Below are positions 7,849 through 15,292 of a stretch of DNA of 64,000 nt, one piece after another (the first letter of the stretch is position 1; each line of letters begins with the position of its first letter). Origin of the DNA: CAYVLA01 sp964549615 [NCBI: uncultured Thermococci archaeon] (lineage in GTDB: Archaea; CAYQAE01; CAYVLA01); assembly GCA_964549615.1 (NCBI GenBank), contig CAZJVP010000076.1, positions 33,802-97,801 on the forward strand, read 5' to 3'. The notes beneath the pieces are model-generated. The model was not told the origin of the DNA. It searched no databases and saw only the letters and a list, made by a program, of their open reading frames with translations. The translations under genes and the position numbers were made by a program.

Positions 7849-8607
7849 ATGGTTCCTCGCTTCAATATGCATGTGCATACTTGGCGATCATCATGCGCCA
7901 AGCCCGAGATGCTTCTGGAGTCGATCAACAGGAAGGCTCGGTCAGCCGGGCTGCGGTACGTAGGTCTGTCTGATCACATCGACGTTGCTGCGCATAACGA
8001 CCGTCCCACGCGGAATCGCGAGGATCTGTCGATGGGCTCGTGGGATGTCAATTTCCTGGTGGGTTGCGAGGCAACGGCTCTGTCTCCTAGCCGCGTGGCC
8101 GTTTTCGATGACGTGGCCCGTCGGCTGGACTACGTGATGGTCGCGGCAAACCACTACCACCTGGGGGTCGTGGAGAATCCTGCTCGCCGAGAAGCTTCTT
8201 CGTATGCCTCTCACTACCTGAGGATGCTCGAAGGGGTCCTAGGCTGGGGCTTGGCCGACATAGTTGCGCACCCATTTCTTCATTCAAAGATCGCCAGGGT
8301 ACTGAACCCCCTGGATGTCCTTGAGTGCTATGATTGGGATGAACTGGAAAGGATCTTGGTTGAGTCGGCGCAAAGGGGCCTTAGCTTTGAGTTGAGGCCC
8401 GGTTCGTTGAGCGCTGCGCCCGAGTTCTTCCGTGAGCTTGTTCGATTGTGCAGGGAAAGCGGGGTGAAGTTCAGCCTGGGCAGCGACGCCCACAGGCTTT
8501 GCGAAATCGGGTATCCACCCCATTTCGGCGACGAACTGGAATCGATCGGAGTGAGAAACAGCGATCTCATCGAGCCAGAACAGTTCCTGGTTTCTTCGCC
8601 CAGGTGA
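7849..8607 (+). CDS. PHP-domain phosphoesterase (histidinol-phosphatase-like)
   Basis: A 252-residue protein. It begins N-M-H-V-H-T (PHP motif 1, metal-binding His pair) and has GLSDHIDV (motif 2), the conserved Glu in VGCEATAL, the H-Y-H triad region VAANHYHLG, IVAHPF, and GSDAH near the C-terminus. These are the metal ligands of PHP phosphoesterases such as HisK-type histidinol phosphatase. The ATG at 7849 fits the family start and follows a weak GAAGGGG. No histidine biosynthesis genes are nearby, so the natural substrate is open. A GC-rich hairpin follows the stop. Confidence 0.75.
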   Translation: MVPRFNMHVHTWRSSCAKPEMLLESINRKARSAGLRYVGLSDHIDVAAHNDRPTRNREDLSMGSWDVNFLVGCEATALSPSRVAVFDDVARRLDYVMVAANHYHLGVVENPARREASSYASHYLRMLEGVLGWGLADIVAHPFLHSKIARVLNPLDVLECYDWDELERILVESAQRGLSFELRPGSLSAAPEFFRELVRLCRESGVKFSLGSDAHRLCEIGYPPHFGDELESIGVRNSDLIEPEQFLVSSPR

Positions 8608-8617
8608 AAGAGCCCAT

Positions 8618-8631
8618 CGCCCCCTGGGGCG
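8618..8631 (+). terminator. Possible hairpin after the PHP gene
   Basis: CGCCCC-CT-GGGGCG forms a 6-bp GC stem 11 bases after the PHP stop. No T-run follows, so it may only stabilise the 3' end. Confidence 0.25.
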
Positions 8632-8719
8632 TGACGCGGGAGAGCGACGAAATTGGCCTTCCCGCCCGCAGCCGGCTGCGCCATGGGCCATGGCCATGGC
8701 ATGAACCCTGAGCCTGAGC

Positions 8720-8734
8720 TCCGAGCCGCGAGCC
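8720..8734 (+). repeat. Left target-site duplication of the IS481-like element
   Basis: TCCGAGCCGCGAGCC directly abuts the left terminal inverted repeat. An identical 15-mer abuts the right end at 9777-9791. Confidence 0.85.
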
Positions 8735-9776
8735 TGCGTTATCCGAAATTTATTTCCGCCCCCTGTTTGGGCCGGGTCGGTGGTCAAGCTAACCGACTCA
8801 AGGATTCGATGGATCATACGCCAGAAAGAGAAGGGAGAGATGACCGAGAAGAAGATCGCAGCTGTCTACGGCATCACCACAAGAAGACTACGACAACTAT
8901 GGACCCAGTACAGATCCACCGGACAGATGCCCACCCTATCCCAGCCAGGCAGGCCCACAACACCACGGGATCCCGGGGAAGAAGACCTGGTCCTGGAGGC
9001 GTACAAGAAGCACCACGTCTGCGCGGTTGTACTGGAACACCTCATCCAGAAGGATCACTCCACAAGGATTCCGCACAACCGGATCCACACAATCCTGATC
9101 AAACATGGCTACGCCAAGAAGACCCCCCGCAAACAGAGAAAGCGCAGATGGGTCAGATACGAGAGAAAGCACTCCATGTCGCTCTGGCATCTTGACTGGT
9201 TTGCCCTTGGCAAGATCGCTCCATCCCTAGGGAGGTGGCTTCTGGTCGTGCAGGACGATGCGTCCAGGAGGGTTATGGGGTTTGGCGTCTTTGACCAGCC
9301 CACCGCTGCGGGCAGCGTCAAGGTGCTTGAGGATGCTATAGGGATGCATGGTGACCCGGATTCCGTGATCACGGATAAGGGTACACAGTTCTACGCTGTT
9401 GAGAGTGATGGTAGAAAGAAGGGTTTCAACGAGTTCGAGCTCTTCCTCCAGGTGCACGGCATCAGCCATATCCTGGCTAGGACCAGTCATCCCCAGACCA
9501 ATGGCAAGATCGAGCGCTTCTTCCAGACCTTGGCAAGCCAGATGGATCACTACTCGTCTCTTGACGGTCTTGTTGAGTGGTATAATACTCGGAGGCCCCA
9601 TATGAGTCTGGGCATGGTCACACCTGAGGAGGCTTTCTGGCGCAGGCTGGGAGCTGAGAGGGTTCTCGGGAGGGCCAGCCATCTACTTTACCGGGAACTG
9701 GAACCTGCCGCGAAGTGACCTAGATGACCCACAAAAAGCACGCCCAGAAAAGAGGAAATAATTATGGGATAACACA
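8735..9776 (+). mobile_element. Complete IS481-family insertion sequence (1042 bp)
   Basis: The ends are imperfect inverted repeats: 8735-8757 begins TGCGTTATCC and ends TTATTTCC, and the reverse complement of 9754-9776 begins TGTGTTATCC and ends TTATTTCC (19 of 23 positions match). The TG start fits IS481-family ends. A perfect 15-bp duplication flanks the element, and 4-15 bp is the range known for the family. One transposase gene fills the element. Intact ends, intact frame and a perfect duplication suggest recent insertion. It sits immediately upstream of the pyrG promoter elements, between the PHP gene and pyrG. Confidence 0.9.
8780..9718 (+). CDS. IS481-family DDE transposase
   Basis: A 312-residue protein. 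An N-terminal helix-turn-helix covers about 1-60 (EKKIAAVYGITTRRLRQL). An rve-type integrase core follows with D in LWHLDWFALG, D in VITDKGTQF, and E in TNGKIERFF. The C-terminal W-Y-N-x-R-R-P-H-M-S-L-G-x-x-T-P is the classic end of IS481/IS3-group transposases. The start is GTG at 8780. The frame is uninterrupted and lies wholly inside the terminal inverted repeats. Confidence 0.92.
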   Translation: MVKLTDSRIRWIIRQKEKGEMTEKKIAAVYGITTRRLRQLWTQYRSTGQMPTLSQPGRPTTPRDPGEEDLVLEAYKKHHVCAVVLEHLIQKDHSTRIPHNRIHTILIKHGYAKKTPRKQRKRRWVRYERKHSMSLWHLDWFALGKIAPSLGRWLLVVQDDASRRVMGFGVFDQPTAAGSVKVLEDAIGMHGDPDSVITDKGTQFYAVESDGRKKGFNEFELFLQVHGISHILARTSHPQTNGKIERFFQTLASQMDHYSSLDGLVEWYNTRRPHMSLGMVTPEEAFWRRLGAERVLGRASHLLYRELEPAAK

Positions 9777-9791
9777 TCCGAGCCGCGAGCC
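9777..9791 (+). repeat. Right target-site duplication of the IS481-like element
   Basis: TCCGAGCCGCGAGCC, identical to 8720-8734, directly follows the right end of the element. Confidence 0.85.
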
Positions 9792-9805
9792 CGAAAGCTA
9801 TAATA
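9792..9805 (+). promoter_or_regulatory. BRE/TATA-like promoter for pyrG
   Basis: CGAAAG followed by CTATAATA is a typical archaeal BRE-TATA arrangement. It starts one base after the IS target duplication, so the insertion left the core promoter intact but replaced everything upstream. The leader to the GTG at 9908 would be about 80 bases. Confidence 0.5.
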
Positions 9806-9907
9806 GCACATGCTGACAACCTCGCGCATGCCGACCACCGAGCGCCTGCCGTTTGCCTCGCCACTCGTATTTGGGTCACCCAGCTTTCATTCACGGGGGT
9901 GGCTCCC

Positions 9908-11569
9908 GTGACCAAGTATGTCATCGTCACAGGGGGGGTCATGAGTGGATTGGGAAAGGGGATCACAGCGGCCTCCATAGGCAAGATGCTCCAGGCGCGC
10001 GGGTACACCGTCACCGCGATGAAAGCCGACGGTTACTTCAACTACGACGCCGGGACGCTCAGGCCTACGGAACACGGCGAGGTATGGGTCACACATGACG
10101 GCGGCGAGATAGACGAGGATTTCGGGCACTACGAGAGGTTCCTGGACATATCGTTGCCCAAGAACCACAACGTGACCTCCGGGCAAATCTACGGGCAGGT
10201 CATCCAGAACGAGAGGCAGGGCAAGTACCTGGGCACGACCGTCCAGTTCATCCCACACGTGACCGACGAGGTTAAGAGAAGGATCCGTGAGGTCGCGCTC
10301 AGCGAACAGGTCGACATCCTGATATTCGAGATCGGGGGGGTGGTGGGCGACTACGAGAATCTCCACTTCACGGAGGCGGTCCGCCAGATGCGGATGGAGG
10401 AAGGCCCGAGGTCCCTCGTTCACGTTCATGTCAGCTACGTCCCGATCCCCGAACACTTGGGAGAACCAAAGACGAAGCCGACCCAGCATTCCGTGTACAA
10501 GCTCCGGGAGCAAGGCATCCCGCCCGACTTCATAGTTTGCAGATCGAGCAGGATGATGGACGAGGTCAGGAGGAGCAAGATCTCGCTCTTCTGCGATGTC
10601 TACCCGCAGGACATAGTATCCAATCCGGACATGGAGTGCATATACGAGATACCCCTCATTCTTGAGGAACAGGGGCTCGGGGAAAGGCTCACGGAAAGGC
10701 TCGGCCTGAGATACAAGAAGCCGCGGCTGGAGGAGTGGGCCGCGATGGTTCAGCGGATGAAGAACCCCAAGACCTGGGTCCGGATCGCCTTGGTGGGGAA
10801 GTACGTGGACACGGGGTCTTACAGGCTTCCCGACTCCTACGTGTCGATAAACGAGGCGATAAAGCACGCCGCGGCCTGGCACGAGGCTGGCGCCAAGATA
10901 TCGTGGATCGACTCAAAGCAGTTTGAGACGGATCGGGATTCGCTCGGATGCCTTGACGCTCAAGACGGCATCATAATTCCCGGCGGCTTCGGGACGACGG
11001 GCGTTGAGGGCAAGATCAAGGCTGTGGAATATGCGAGGGTGAAGGGCATCCCCTTCCTCGGCATCTGCTTCGGATTCCAGTGCGCGGTCGTGGAGTACGC
11101 GCGTAACAAGATGGGCCTTGAGGGGGCAAACAGCACAGAGATCGATCCGGACACACCACATCCCGTCATCGACATCCTTCCGGAGCAGGAGAAGATCATC
11201 AGGGAAAGCAGGTACGGGGCAACGATGAGGCTGGGGGCATACCCTGCAAAGCTCACGCCAAAGACCAAGATCGCCCAGCTGTACGAGTCCCTGGGCAGGG
11301 TGGAAAAGGAGGGGCTGGTGTTCGAGCGGCATCGCCACAGGTATGAGGTGAGTCCAAGGTACTCCGAGATGATAGACGCCGCCGGCATGAGGTTCGTGGG
11401 AAAGTCCCCCGACGGGCTGCTCATGGAGTTCTTTGAGGTGGACTCTCACCCCTACTTCGTCGGAACCCAAGCGCACCCGGAGTTCCTCTCAAGGCCCCTG
11501 TCGCCCGCGCCGCTTTTCGTGGGCCTGATCGAGGCAGCTCTTAAGAGGGCCGGAGCGAGGACATCATGA
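9908..11569 (+). CDS. pyrG: CTP synthase (glutamine-hydrolysing)
   Basis: A 553-residue enzyme making CTP from UTP, ATP and glutamine. The N-terminal amidoligase domain (about 1-265) begins T-K-Y-V-I-V-T-G-G-V-M-S-G-L-G-K-G. The C-terminal class I glutamine amidotransferase has GICFGFQ with the nucleophilic Cys and AHPEF with the His/Glu pair. The GTG at 9908 gives the canonical start and has GGGGGTGG upstream; the GTG at 9899 lies inside that sequence. Some normally invariant positions differ: K-A-D-G-Y-F-N-Y-D-A-G-T-L where most enzymes have K-x-D-P-Y-x-N-x-D-P-G-T-M, and V-T-H-D-G for V-T-D-D-G. Its stop overlaps the next gene by ATGA. Confidence 0.92.
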   Translation: MTKYVIVTGGVMSGLGKGITAASIGKMLQARGYTVTAMKADGYFNYDAGTLRPTEHGEVWVTHDGGEIDEDFGHYERFLDISLPKNHNVTSGQIYGQVIQNERQGKYLGTTVQFIPHVTDEVKRRIREVALSEQVDILIFEIGGVVGDYENLHFTEAVRQMRMEEGPRSLVHVHVSYVPIPEHLGEPKTKPTQHSVYKLREQGIPPDFIVCRSSRMMDEVRRSKISLFCDVYPQDIVSNPDMECIYEIPLILEEQGLGERLTERLGLRYKKPRLEEWAAMVQRMKNPKTWVRIALVGKYVDTGSYRLPDSYVSINEAIKHAAAWHEAGAKISWIDSKQFETDRDSLGCLDAQDGIIIPGGFGTTGVEGKIKAVEYARVKGIPFLGICFGFQCAVVEYARNKMGLEGANSTEIDPDTPHPVIDILPEQEKIIRESRYGATMRLGAYPAKLTPKTKIAQLYESLGRVEKEGLVFERHRHRYEVSPRYSEMIDAAGMRFVGKSPDGLLMEFFEVDSHPYFVGTQAHPEFLSRPLSPAPLFVGLIEAALKRAGARTS

Positions 11570-12522
11570 GCTCGTCGCCACGGGGCTTCCTTTTCCCGCA
11601 AGTGGACCCGATAGTCTCGGCCCAACAGCTCTCCATCTTTCTGGAGGTATCTGGCGAACCGAAGCCAGGGAATGTGACGAGGCGCAAGGCCTTTCCCGAG
11701 ATCTCTTACGACGATTTCGCCTTCGCTTCAGCCTCGATCCGAGACCCGCTGCGGCGTTCCTACAGGCGTGCAAGGAGCGCGGCCTGTGAGGGGAAGAGGC
11801 TCTGCGGGCTCTGGGGACGGGCGCTTCTTGAGTCCAGCAAGGAGTCCATGTTCGGGCTTTCGAACACGATATTCGGGACCCTGCTCGTCGAGATACCATT
11901 GGGAATTGGGGCAAGCGTCGCGAGGCCATGGGACAGCGTGGTGCGGAAGGCCGAAGAGGTCGTCCGAGCCTCGGACTGGACAGATTCGCTGGATTTCGTC
12001 AGATCGATCCGAGGTTGCGGCGTGGGCAACCTGTCCCACCCGGGCTTCGTGCGATCGGACGAGGCGCTGGATCTTGAGGACCCGGCAATTGAGGCCAAGA
12101 TAAGAAAAAGGAAGGTGAGCCTTGAACGCCTGCTCGCGCCCTCGGTCGGATACGACCTTCTAGCATCGGAGCTCGTTGGAGGCTTCCCCATCATCAGCAA
12201 GTACGCCCCTAAGTTCGTGGCATGGCTTCGCGAGTTCCAGGACCCGATCAAGGCGTCGGCTGCAACATACTGTTCGCTGCTAGCGGAATACCCCGACTCG
12301 CTGGTGGGCCGCAAGGCCGGAGCCGAAGTGGCAAAGCAGGTAATGGTACGCGCAGCAAGGGTGATGCGGTTCCCGCTCTTCTCGGCCAGATGGCTTAAGG
12401 GGATGGAGAGGCTGGATGCGGACCTGAGAAAGAGGGACCTGAACCCCGGAACGCTTGCCGACCTGACGGCCGCAAGCATCTTCCTCGCTCTCATTGGAGC
12501 CGTGCCTACTTCCGCTGTATGA
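11566..12522 (+). CDS. CitG-like triphosphoribosyl-dephospho-CoA synthase family protein
   Basis: A 318-residue protein. It begins the family signature EVSGEPKPGNVTRRKAF near residue 27, followed by S-Y-D-D-F-x-x-A-S (the nucleotide-binding region of CitG/MdcB). Later it has GCGVGNLSHPG and a mostly helical C-terminal half. Bacterial CitG makes the prosthetic-group precursor of citrate lyase. In many archaea CitG homologues occur without citrate lyase and their role is unsettled. It is translationally coupled to pyrG through a 4-bp ATGA overlap. Its 3' end overlaps the convergent rpiA by 17 bp. Confidence 0.75.
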   Translation: MSSSPRGFLFPQVDPIVSAQQLSIFLEVSGEPKPGNVTRRKAFPEISYDDFAFASASIRDPLRRSYRRARSAACEGKRLCGLWGRALLESSKESMFGLSNTIFGTLLVEIPLGIGASVARPWDSVVRKAEEVVRASDWTDSLDFVRSIRGCGVGNLSHPGFVRSDEALDLEDPAIEAKIRKRKVSLERLLAPSVGYDLLASELVGGFPIISKYAPKFVAWLREFQDPIKASAATYCSLLAEYPDSLVGRKAGAEVAKQVMVRAARVMRFPLFSARWLKGMERLDADLRKRDLNPGTLADLTAASIFLALIGAVPTSAV

Positions 12523-13201
12523 CTCGCGTCCCCGAGCTTGTCCCGACGATGACCAGATCAGCGACCTGACAAAAGATGCCGCTGTCGACTACTCCAGGTA
12601 TCGACCTTATGTCCGCCTCGAGCGCATCGGGGTCAGCGATCGGGCCAAAGTCGCAGTCCAGAATGAGGTTCCCGTTGTCCGTTCTGAATGGTCCCTTTCC
12701 TCCCTCGGCCATCCTGATCTTACATCTTCCGCCGAGGTCGGATATCTCGCGCGAAACCAAGGGAAGCGCGAAGGGGATGATTTCGACGGGAACCGGGCTC
12801 TTCTCTCCCAGCCGTCGCGAAAGCTTGGATTCATCGACCACTATCGCGACGAACTCGCTTGCCCTTGCGACGATCTTCTCCCTAACGTGCGCGCCGCCGC
12901 CCCCCTTTATGAGGTTGAGATCGGCGTCGACCTCGTCCGCGCCGTCGATATCCAGATCCAGTCTCGGGCGTTCCTCGAGGCCGATCAACGGGATGCCGAG
13001 CTCCTTGGCAAGGCTCTCGGTCGGGAGGGAGGTGGGAACCCCCGATACGCGAAGGCCTTCATTCTTGATTCTGTTGGAGAGCTCCTTCAAGAAATAGTGG
13101 ACGGTGGACCCCGTGCCGAGCCCAAGGGCCATTCCGTCCTTGACCAGCCGTGCCGCCTCCATCCCTGCGTTGCGCTTGGCGACCTCGGTATCGGACCTCA
13201 C
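12506..13201 (-). CDS. rpiA: Ribose-5-phosphate isomerase A
   Basis: A 231-residue enzyme interconverting ribose 5-phosphate and ribulose 5-phosphate. Diagnostic stretches are GLGTGSTVHYF (phosphate site), DLDIDGADEVD (catalytic Asp region), LIKGGGGAHVREKI (catalytic Glu and Lys region) and the C-terminal TDNGNLILDCDF with GVVDSGIF. The start is GTG at 13201. It is separated from the upstream PDCD5 gene by a hairpin at 13228-13250 and probably has its own transcript. Confidence 0.93.
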   Translation of the reverse strand: MRSDTEVAKRNAGMEAARLVKDGMALGLGTGSTVHYFLKELSNRIKNEGLRVSGVPTSLPTESLAKELGIPLIGLEERPRLDLDIDGADEVDADLNLIKGGGGAHVREKIVARASEFVAIVVDESKLSRRLGEKSPVPVEIIPFALPLVSREISDLGGRCKIRMAEGGKGPFRTDNGNLILDCDFGPIADPDALEADIRSIPGVVDSGIFCQVADLVIVGTSSGTRVIQRK

Positions 13202-13227
13202 ATCCTGCCTCGGGCCGTTACCAACTG

Positions 13228-13250
13228 AAAATGGTTTTGCCTTCCATTTT
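13228..13250 (-). terminator. A/T-rich hairpin between the PDCD5-family gene and rpiA
   Basis: AAAATGG (13228-13234) pairs with CCATTTT (13244-13250) across a 9-base loop, flanked by A/T runs. It lies 27 bases after the PDCD5 stop on the minus strand, so it may end that transcript. It could instead be a promoter-proximal element of rpiA. Confidence 0.35.
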
Positions 13251-13276
13251 TCCCGGCTAGGACTGCGAGGGCTGGG

Positions 13277-13642
13277 CTACTCTCCCCGTTTCAGTTTCTC
13301 GGATATCTCCATGCGCTTTCCCTTCCTGACGAAGGAGATCGTAGGCTCAAGCCCCTTGATCTTGCGTTCGATTGCCTTGACTATGATCCTGTCGATCTTG
13401 TATCTGATCCTCCTCTGGACCACAAGCGCTATGATGGTCTCCTCGATCTTCGCGGCGACCTCGGGGTCGGATGAGCGGACCTCCTTCAGGTAGGCTAGGC
13501 CGTCCGGTTGCATGACCTGGGACAGTATGCGCTCGATCTCCTGCCGCTCCCTCTGCTTCCTCTCATCGGCGAGCTTCTTCTCCTTGAGCATCCTCTGCAT
13601 TTCGCGCATCTTCCGACGGCGTATCTCCTCTATGTCCTCCAT
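13277..13642 (-). CDS. PDCD5-family DNA-binding protein
   Basis: A 121-residue protein. A long charged N-terminal helix (EIRRRKMREMQRML to about residue 40) is followed by a three-helix core with Q-V-M-Q-P-D-G-L-A-Y-L, D-P-E-V-A-A-K-I-E-E-x-I-I and the basic C-terminal segment with SFVRKGKR. This is the archaeal homologue of eukaryotic PDCD5 (TFAR19), a small DNA- and nucleic-acid-associated protein whose archaeal role is unclear. It is 6 bases downstream of the geranylgeranyl reductase and likely cotranscribed with it. Confidence 0.88.
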   Translation of the reverse strand: MEDIEEIRRRKMREMQRMLKEKKLADERKQRERQEIERILSQVMQPDGLAYLKEVRSSDPEVAAKIEETIIALVVQRRIRYKIDRIIVKAIERKIKGLEPTISFVRKGKRMEISEKLKRGE

Positions 13643-13648
13643 GCTCGA

Positions 13649-14833
13649 TCACACAAGTACCTTGCGGAGCTTCCACAGAAGCTTGGGCGAAGTGCTGGAC
13701 ATAGCCCTGATTATCCCAAGGGTGTTGAACTCAACGCCCGATACATTCTGGAAGGCCTTCGCTATGCTGTCCAGCTCCTCGTCCTTGAGCTCAAGATACA
13801 CGTCCTTCGCCTTTAGGAGTCTCCAGTGGTAGTTGCCGATCGCCTCGATCCAGCGTTCGTCGTAGAGGGCCAGCGATTTTCTGGAGAAGTCGCCGGTTTG
13901 CATGATCTCCCCTGCTGTCTTTCCCGCGATCTTTGCGCAGGTGACCGACGAGCCGATGCCTCCGCCCGTTATCGGGTTGACCTGCCTGGCCGCGTCGCCC
14001 ACGAGCATCACGTTGTCTGCCACGGCCGATCTCAGCGGCCCCGAGACCGGAACCCCGCCGGCCTTGACCTCGATTATTGCTCCATCTTTGAATCTGTGGG
14101 AAAGACTTGGGTGCTCGATGAACGCGTCAAGGTACTCCACCGCCGGCTTGCCGGCGATCTTCGGTATGACCGCCAGTCCGACGTTTGCACGGTCATCCCC
14201 CTTCGGAAAGATCCAGGCATACCCTCCCGGAGCATAACATCGTCCCACGAACATCTCTATCTCATCATGCACGTCGATGCCTACCATCTCGTACTCGATG
14301 CCGGACTCGATGTCGTTCGGACCCAGATGCGTGTCGATTCCCGCCCAACGGCCGACCTTCGACATGACTCCGTCAGCACCGATAACGATCTTTGCTCGGA
14401 TCTGTCTGGGCTCGCCGAACTCCTGGTACGAGACAACCGCCCTACTACCATCCCTCGAGAGCCCGGTGGCCTTACAGCAGAGCCTAAGGTCGGCGCCCGC
14501 ATCGACGGCGAGGCGGCCCAGGTGCTTGTCGAAGATCTTCCTCTCCAGCACATAACCGAAATCGAACCCCTTGACGTTCTGTCTAAGGTCAACCGTGATG
14601 CCGGAGGGGGAGATGAGCTTGACGTTCTCCACCCTCTTGGCAGTCCATGCGCCCTCGCCAAGGCCCAGCTCGTCCAAGACCTTGGAGGACACGCCCTCCG
14701 CACACTGGACCGGCTCCCCTATCTCGGCCCGTTTCTCAAGCAGGATCGTGTTGCACCCCGATTCGGCCGCGTACCGCGCCGCGGTGGAACCCGCGGGCCC
14801 AGCCCCGACGACTACGACGTCAGCCTCCTCCAA
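13649..14833 (-). CDS. Geranylgeranyl reductase family protein (archaeal lipid saturation)
   Basis: A 394-residue flavoprotein. It has the FAD Rossmann motif VVGAGPAGSTAARYAAE, the conserved P-V-Q-C-A-E-G near residue 42, GGYAWIFPKGDDRANVGL and LVGDAARQVNPITGGGI, all hallmarks of digeranylgeranylglycerophospholipid reductases that saturate archaeal membrane lipids. The TTG at 14833 gives M-E-E-A-D-V-V-V-V-G-A-G with GGAGGGAGG just upstream; the longer open frame adds a low-complexity N-terminus. It overlaps the ferredoxin gene by 14 bp. A dedicated ferredoxin as electron donor is known for the Methanosarcina enzyme, so the coupling makes sense. Confidence 0.88.
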   Translation of the reverse strand: MEEADVVVVGAGPAGSTAARYAAESGCNTILLEKRAEIGEPVQCAEGVSSKVLDELGLGEGAWTAKRVENVKLISPSGITVDLRQNVKGFDFGYVLERKIFDKHLGRLAVDAGADLRLCCKATGLSRDGSRAVVSYQEFGEPRQIRAKIVIGADGVMSKVGRWAGIDTHLGPNDIESGIEYEMVGIDVHDEIEMFVGRCYAPGGYAWIFPKGDDRANVGLAVIPKIAGKPAVEYLDAFIEHPSLSHRFKDGAIIEVKAGGVPVSGPLRSAVADNVMLVGDAARQVNPITGGGIGSSVTCAKIAGKTAGEIMQTGDFSRKSLALYDERWIEAIGNYHWRLLKAKDVYLELKDEELDSIAKAFQNVSGVEFNTLGIIRAMSSTSPKLLWKLRKVLV

Positions 14834-15014
14834 CCTCAGCCTCCCTCCTCTTGGCGATAGCGCCCAGGGGGCAGGTCCTGACGCAAATGAAGCAGCTGTT
14901 GCACCTGGAGGCGTCATGAACGACATTGAACTCCGAGACGTCTATGGCGTCGCGTTCGCACACGGCTGCACAAGCGCCACACCTCAGGCACTTCTCCAGC
15001 TTGATCTCGATCAA
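14820..15014 (-). CDS. Two-cluster 4Fe-4S ferredoxin, probable reductase partner
   Basis: A protein of about 64 residues with CLRCGACAAVC and CNSCFICVRTCP motifs. The first cluster motif is followed by E-R-D rather than C-P. It probably hands electrons to the geranylgeranyl reductase encoded in overlapping frame just downstream. The TTG at 15014 gives M-I-E-I-K-L-E-K-C, a typical ferredoxin start, and fits the transcription start predicted from the TATA box at 15045-15052. The TTG at 15038 would lie upstream of that start. First gene of the ferredoxin-reductase-PDCD5 operon. Confidence 0.82.
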   Translation of the reverse strand: MIEIKLEKCLRCGACAAVCERDAIDVSEFNVVHDASRCNSCFICVRTCPLGAIAKRREAEVGGG

Positions 15015-15044
15015 GCTCTCACTGGATCTAGGCGGCAACGCGTT

Positions 15045-15052
15045 TTATTAAA
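15045..15052 (-). promoter_or_regulatory. TATA box for the ferredoxin/geranylgeranyl reductase operon
   Basis: The minus strand reads TTTAATAA. Transcription would begin near 15022, a few bases before the TTG at 15014. Confidence 0.45.
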
Positions 15053-15118
15053 TCATTTGTGGGCGGGTGCAACATCACCGGCTCCTGGACTGCAATGCAA
15101 AACTGGGGTTCTGGGTGA

Positions 15119-15286
15119 TCAGGCGTTCGCGGTCCTTGACGACTTCAGCATTCGCCGATATCTGCCGAACTTGTCCTGGGGGGAGAACTTGGGCGGATGA
15201 GGGGTGCAAGTCCTTCCCCCGCATCTTGCGCAGGTTGGCTGCAGGGTGTAGACCTTGCAGGCCTTGCACCGCTTCAGCTTCTTCAA
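15119..15286 (-). CDS. nop10: Nop10, H/ACA ribonucleoprotein subunit
   Basis: A 55-residue protein. The frame reads M-K-K-L-K-R-C-K-A-C-K-V-Y-T-L-Q-P-T-C-A-R-C-G-G from a TTG at 15286, then P-H-P-P-K-F-S-P-Q-D-K-F-G-R-Y-R-R and ends at a TGA (15119-15121). The CxxC...CxxC zinc ribbon and the PPKFSPxDxxxxYRR motif identify Nop10, which with Cbf5, Gar1 and L7Ae forms the pseudouridylation complex. It starts 6 bases after the aIF2-alpha stop, the same order as in many archaea. The open frames in the other phases of this stretch are shadows. Confidence 0.93.
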   Translation of the reverse strand: MKKLKRCKACKVYTLQPTCARCGGRTCTPHPPKFSPQDKFGRYRRMLKSSRTANA

Positions 15287-15292
15287 GAGTTC

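Noticed and set aside
9899-9907. GTG at 9899 as pyrG start
   Set aside because: It overlaps the GGGGGTGG ribosome-binding sequence, and the GTG at 9908 gives the canonical M-T-K-Y start.
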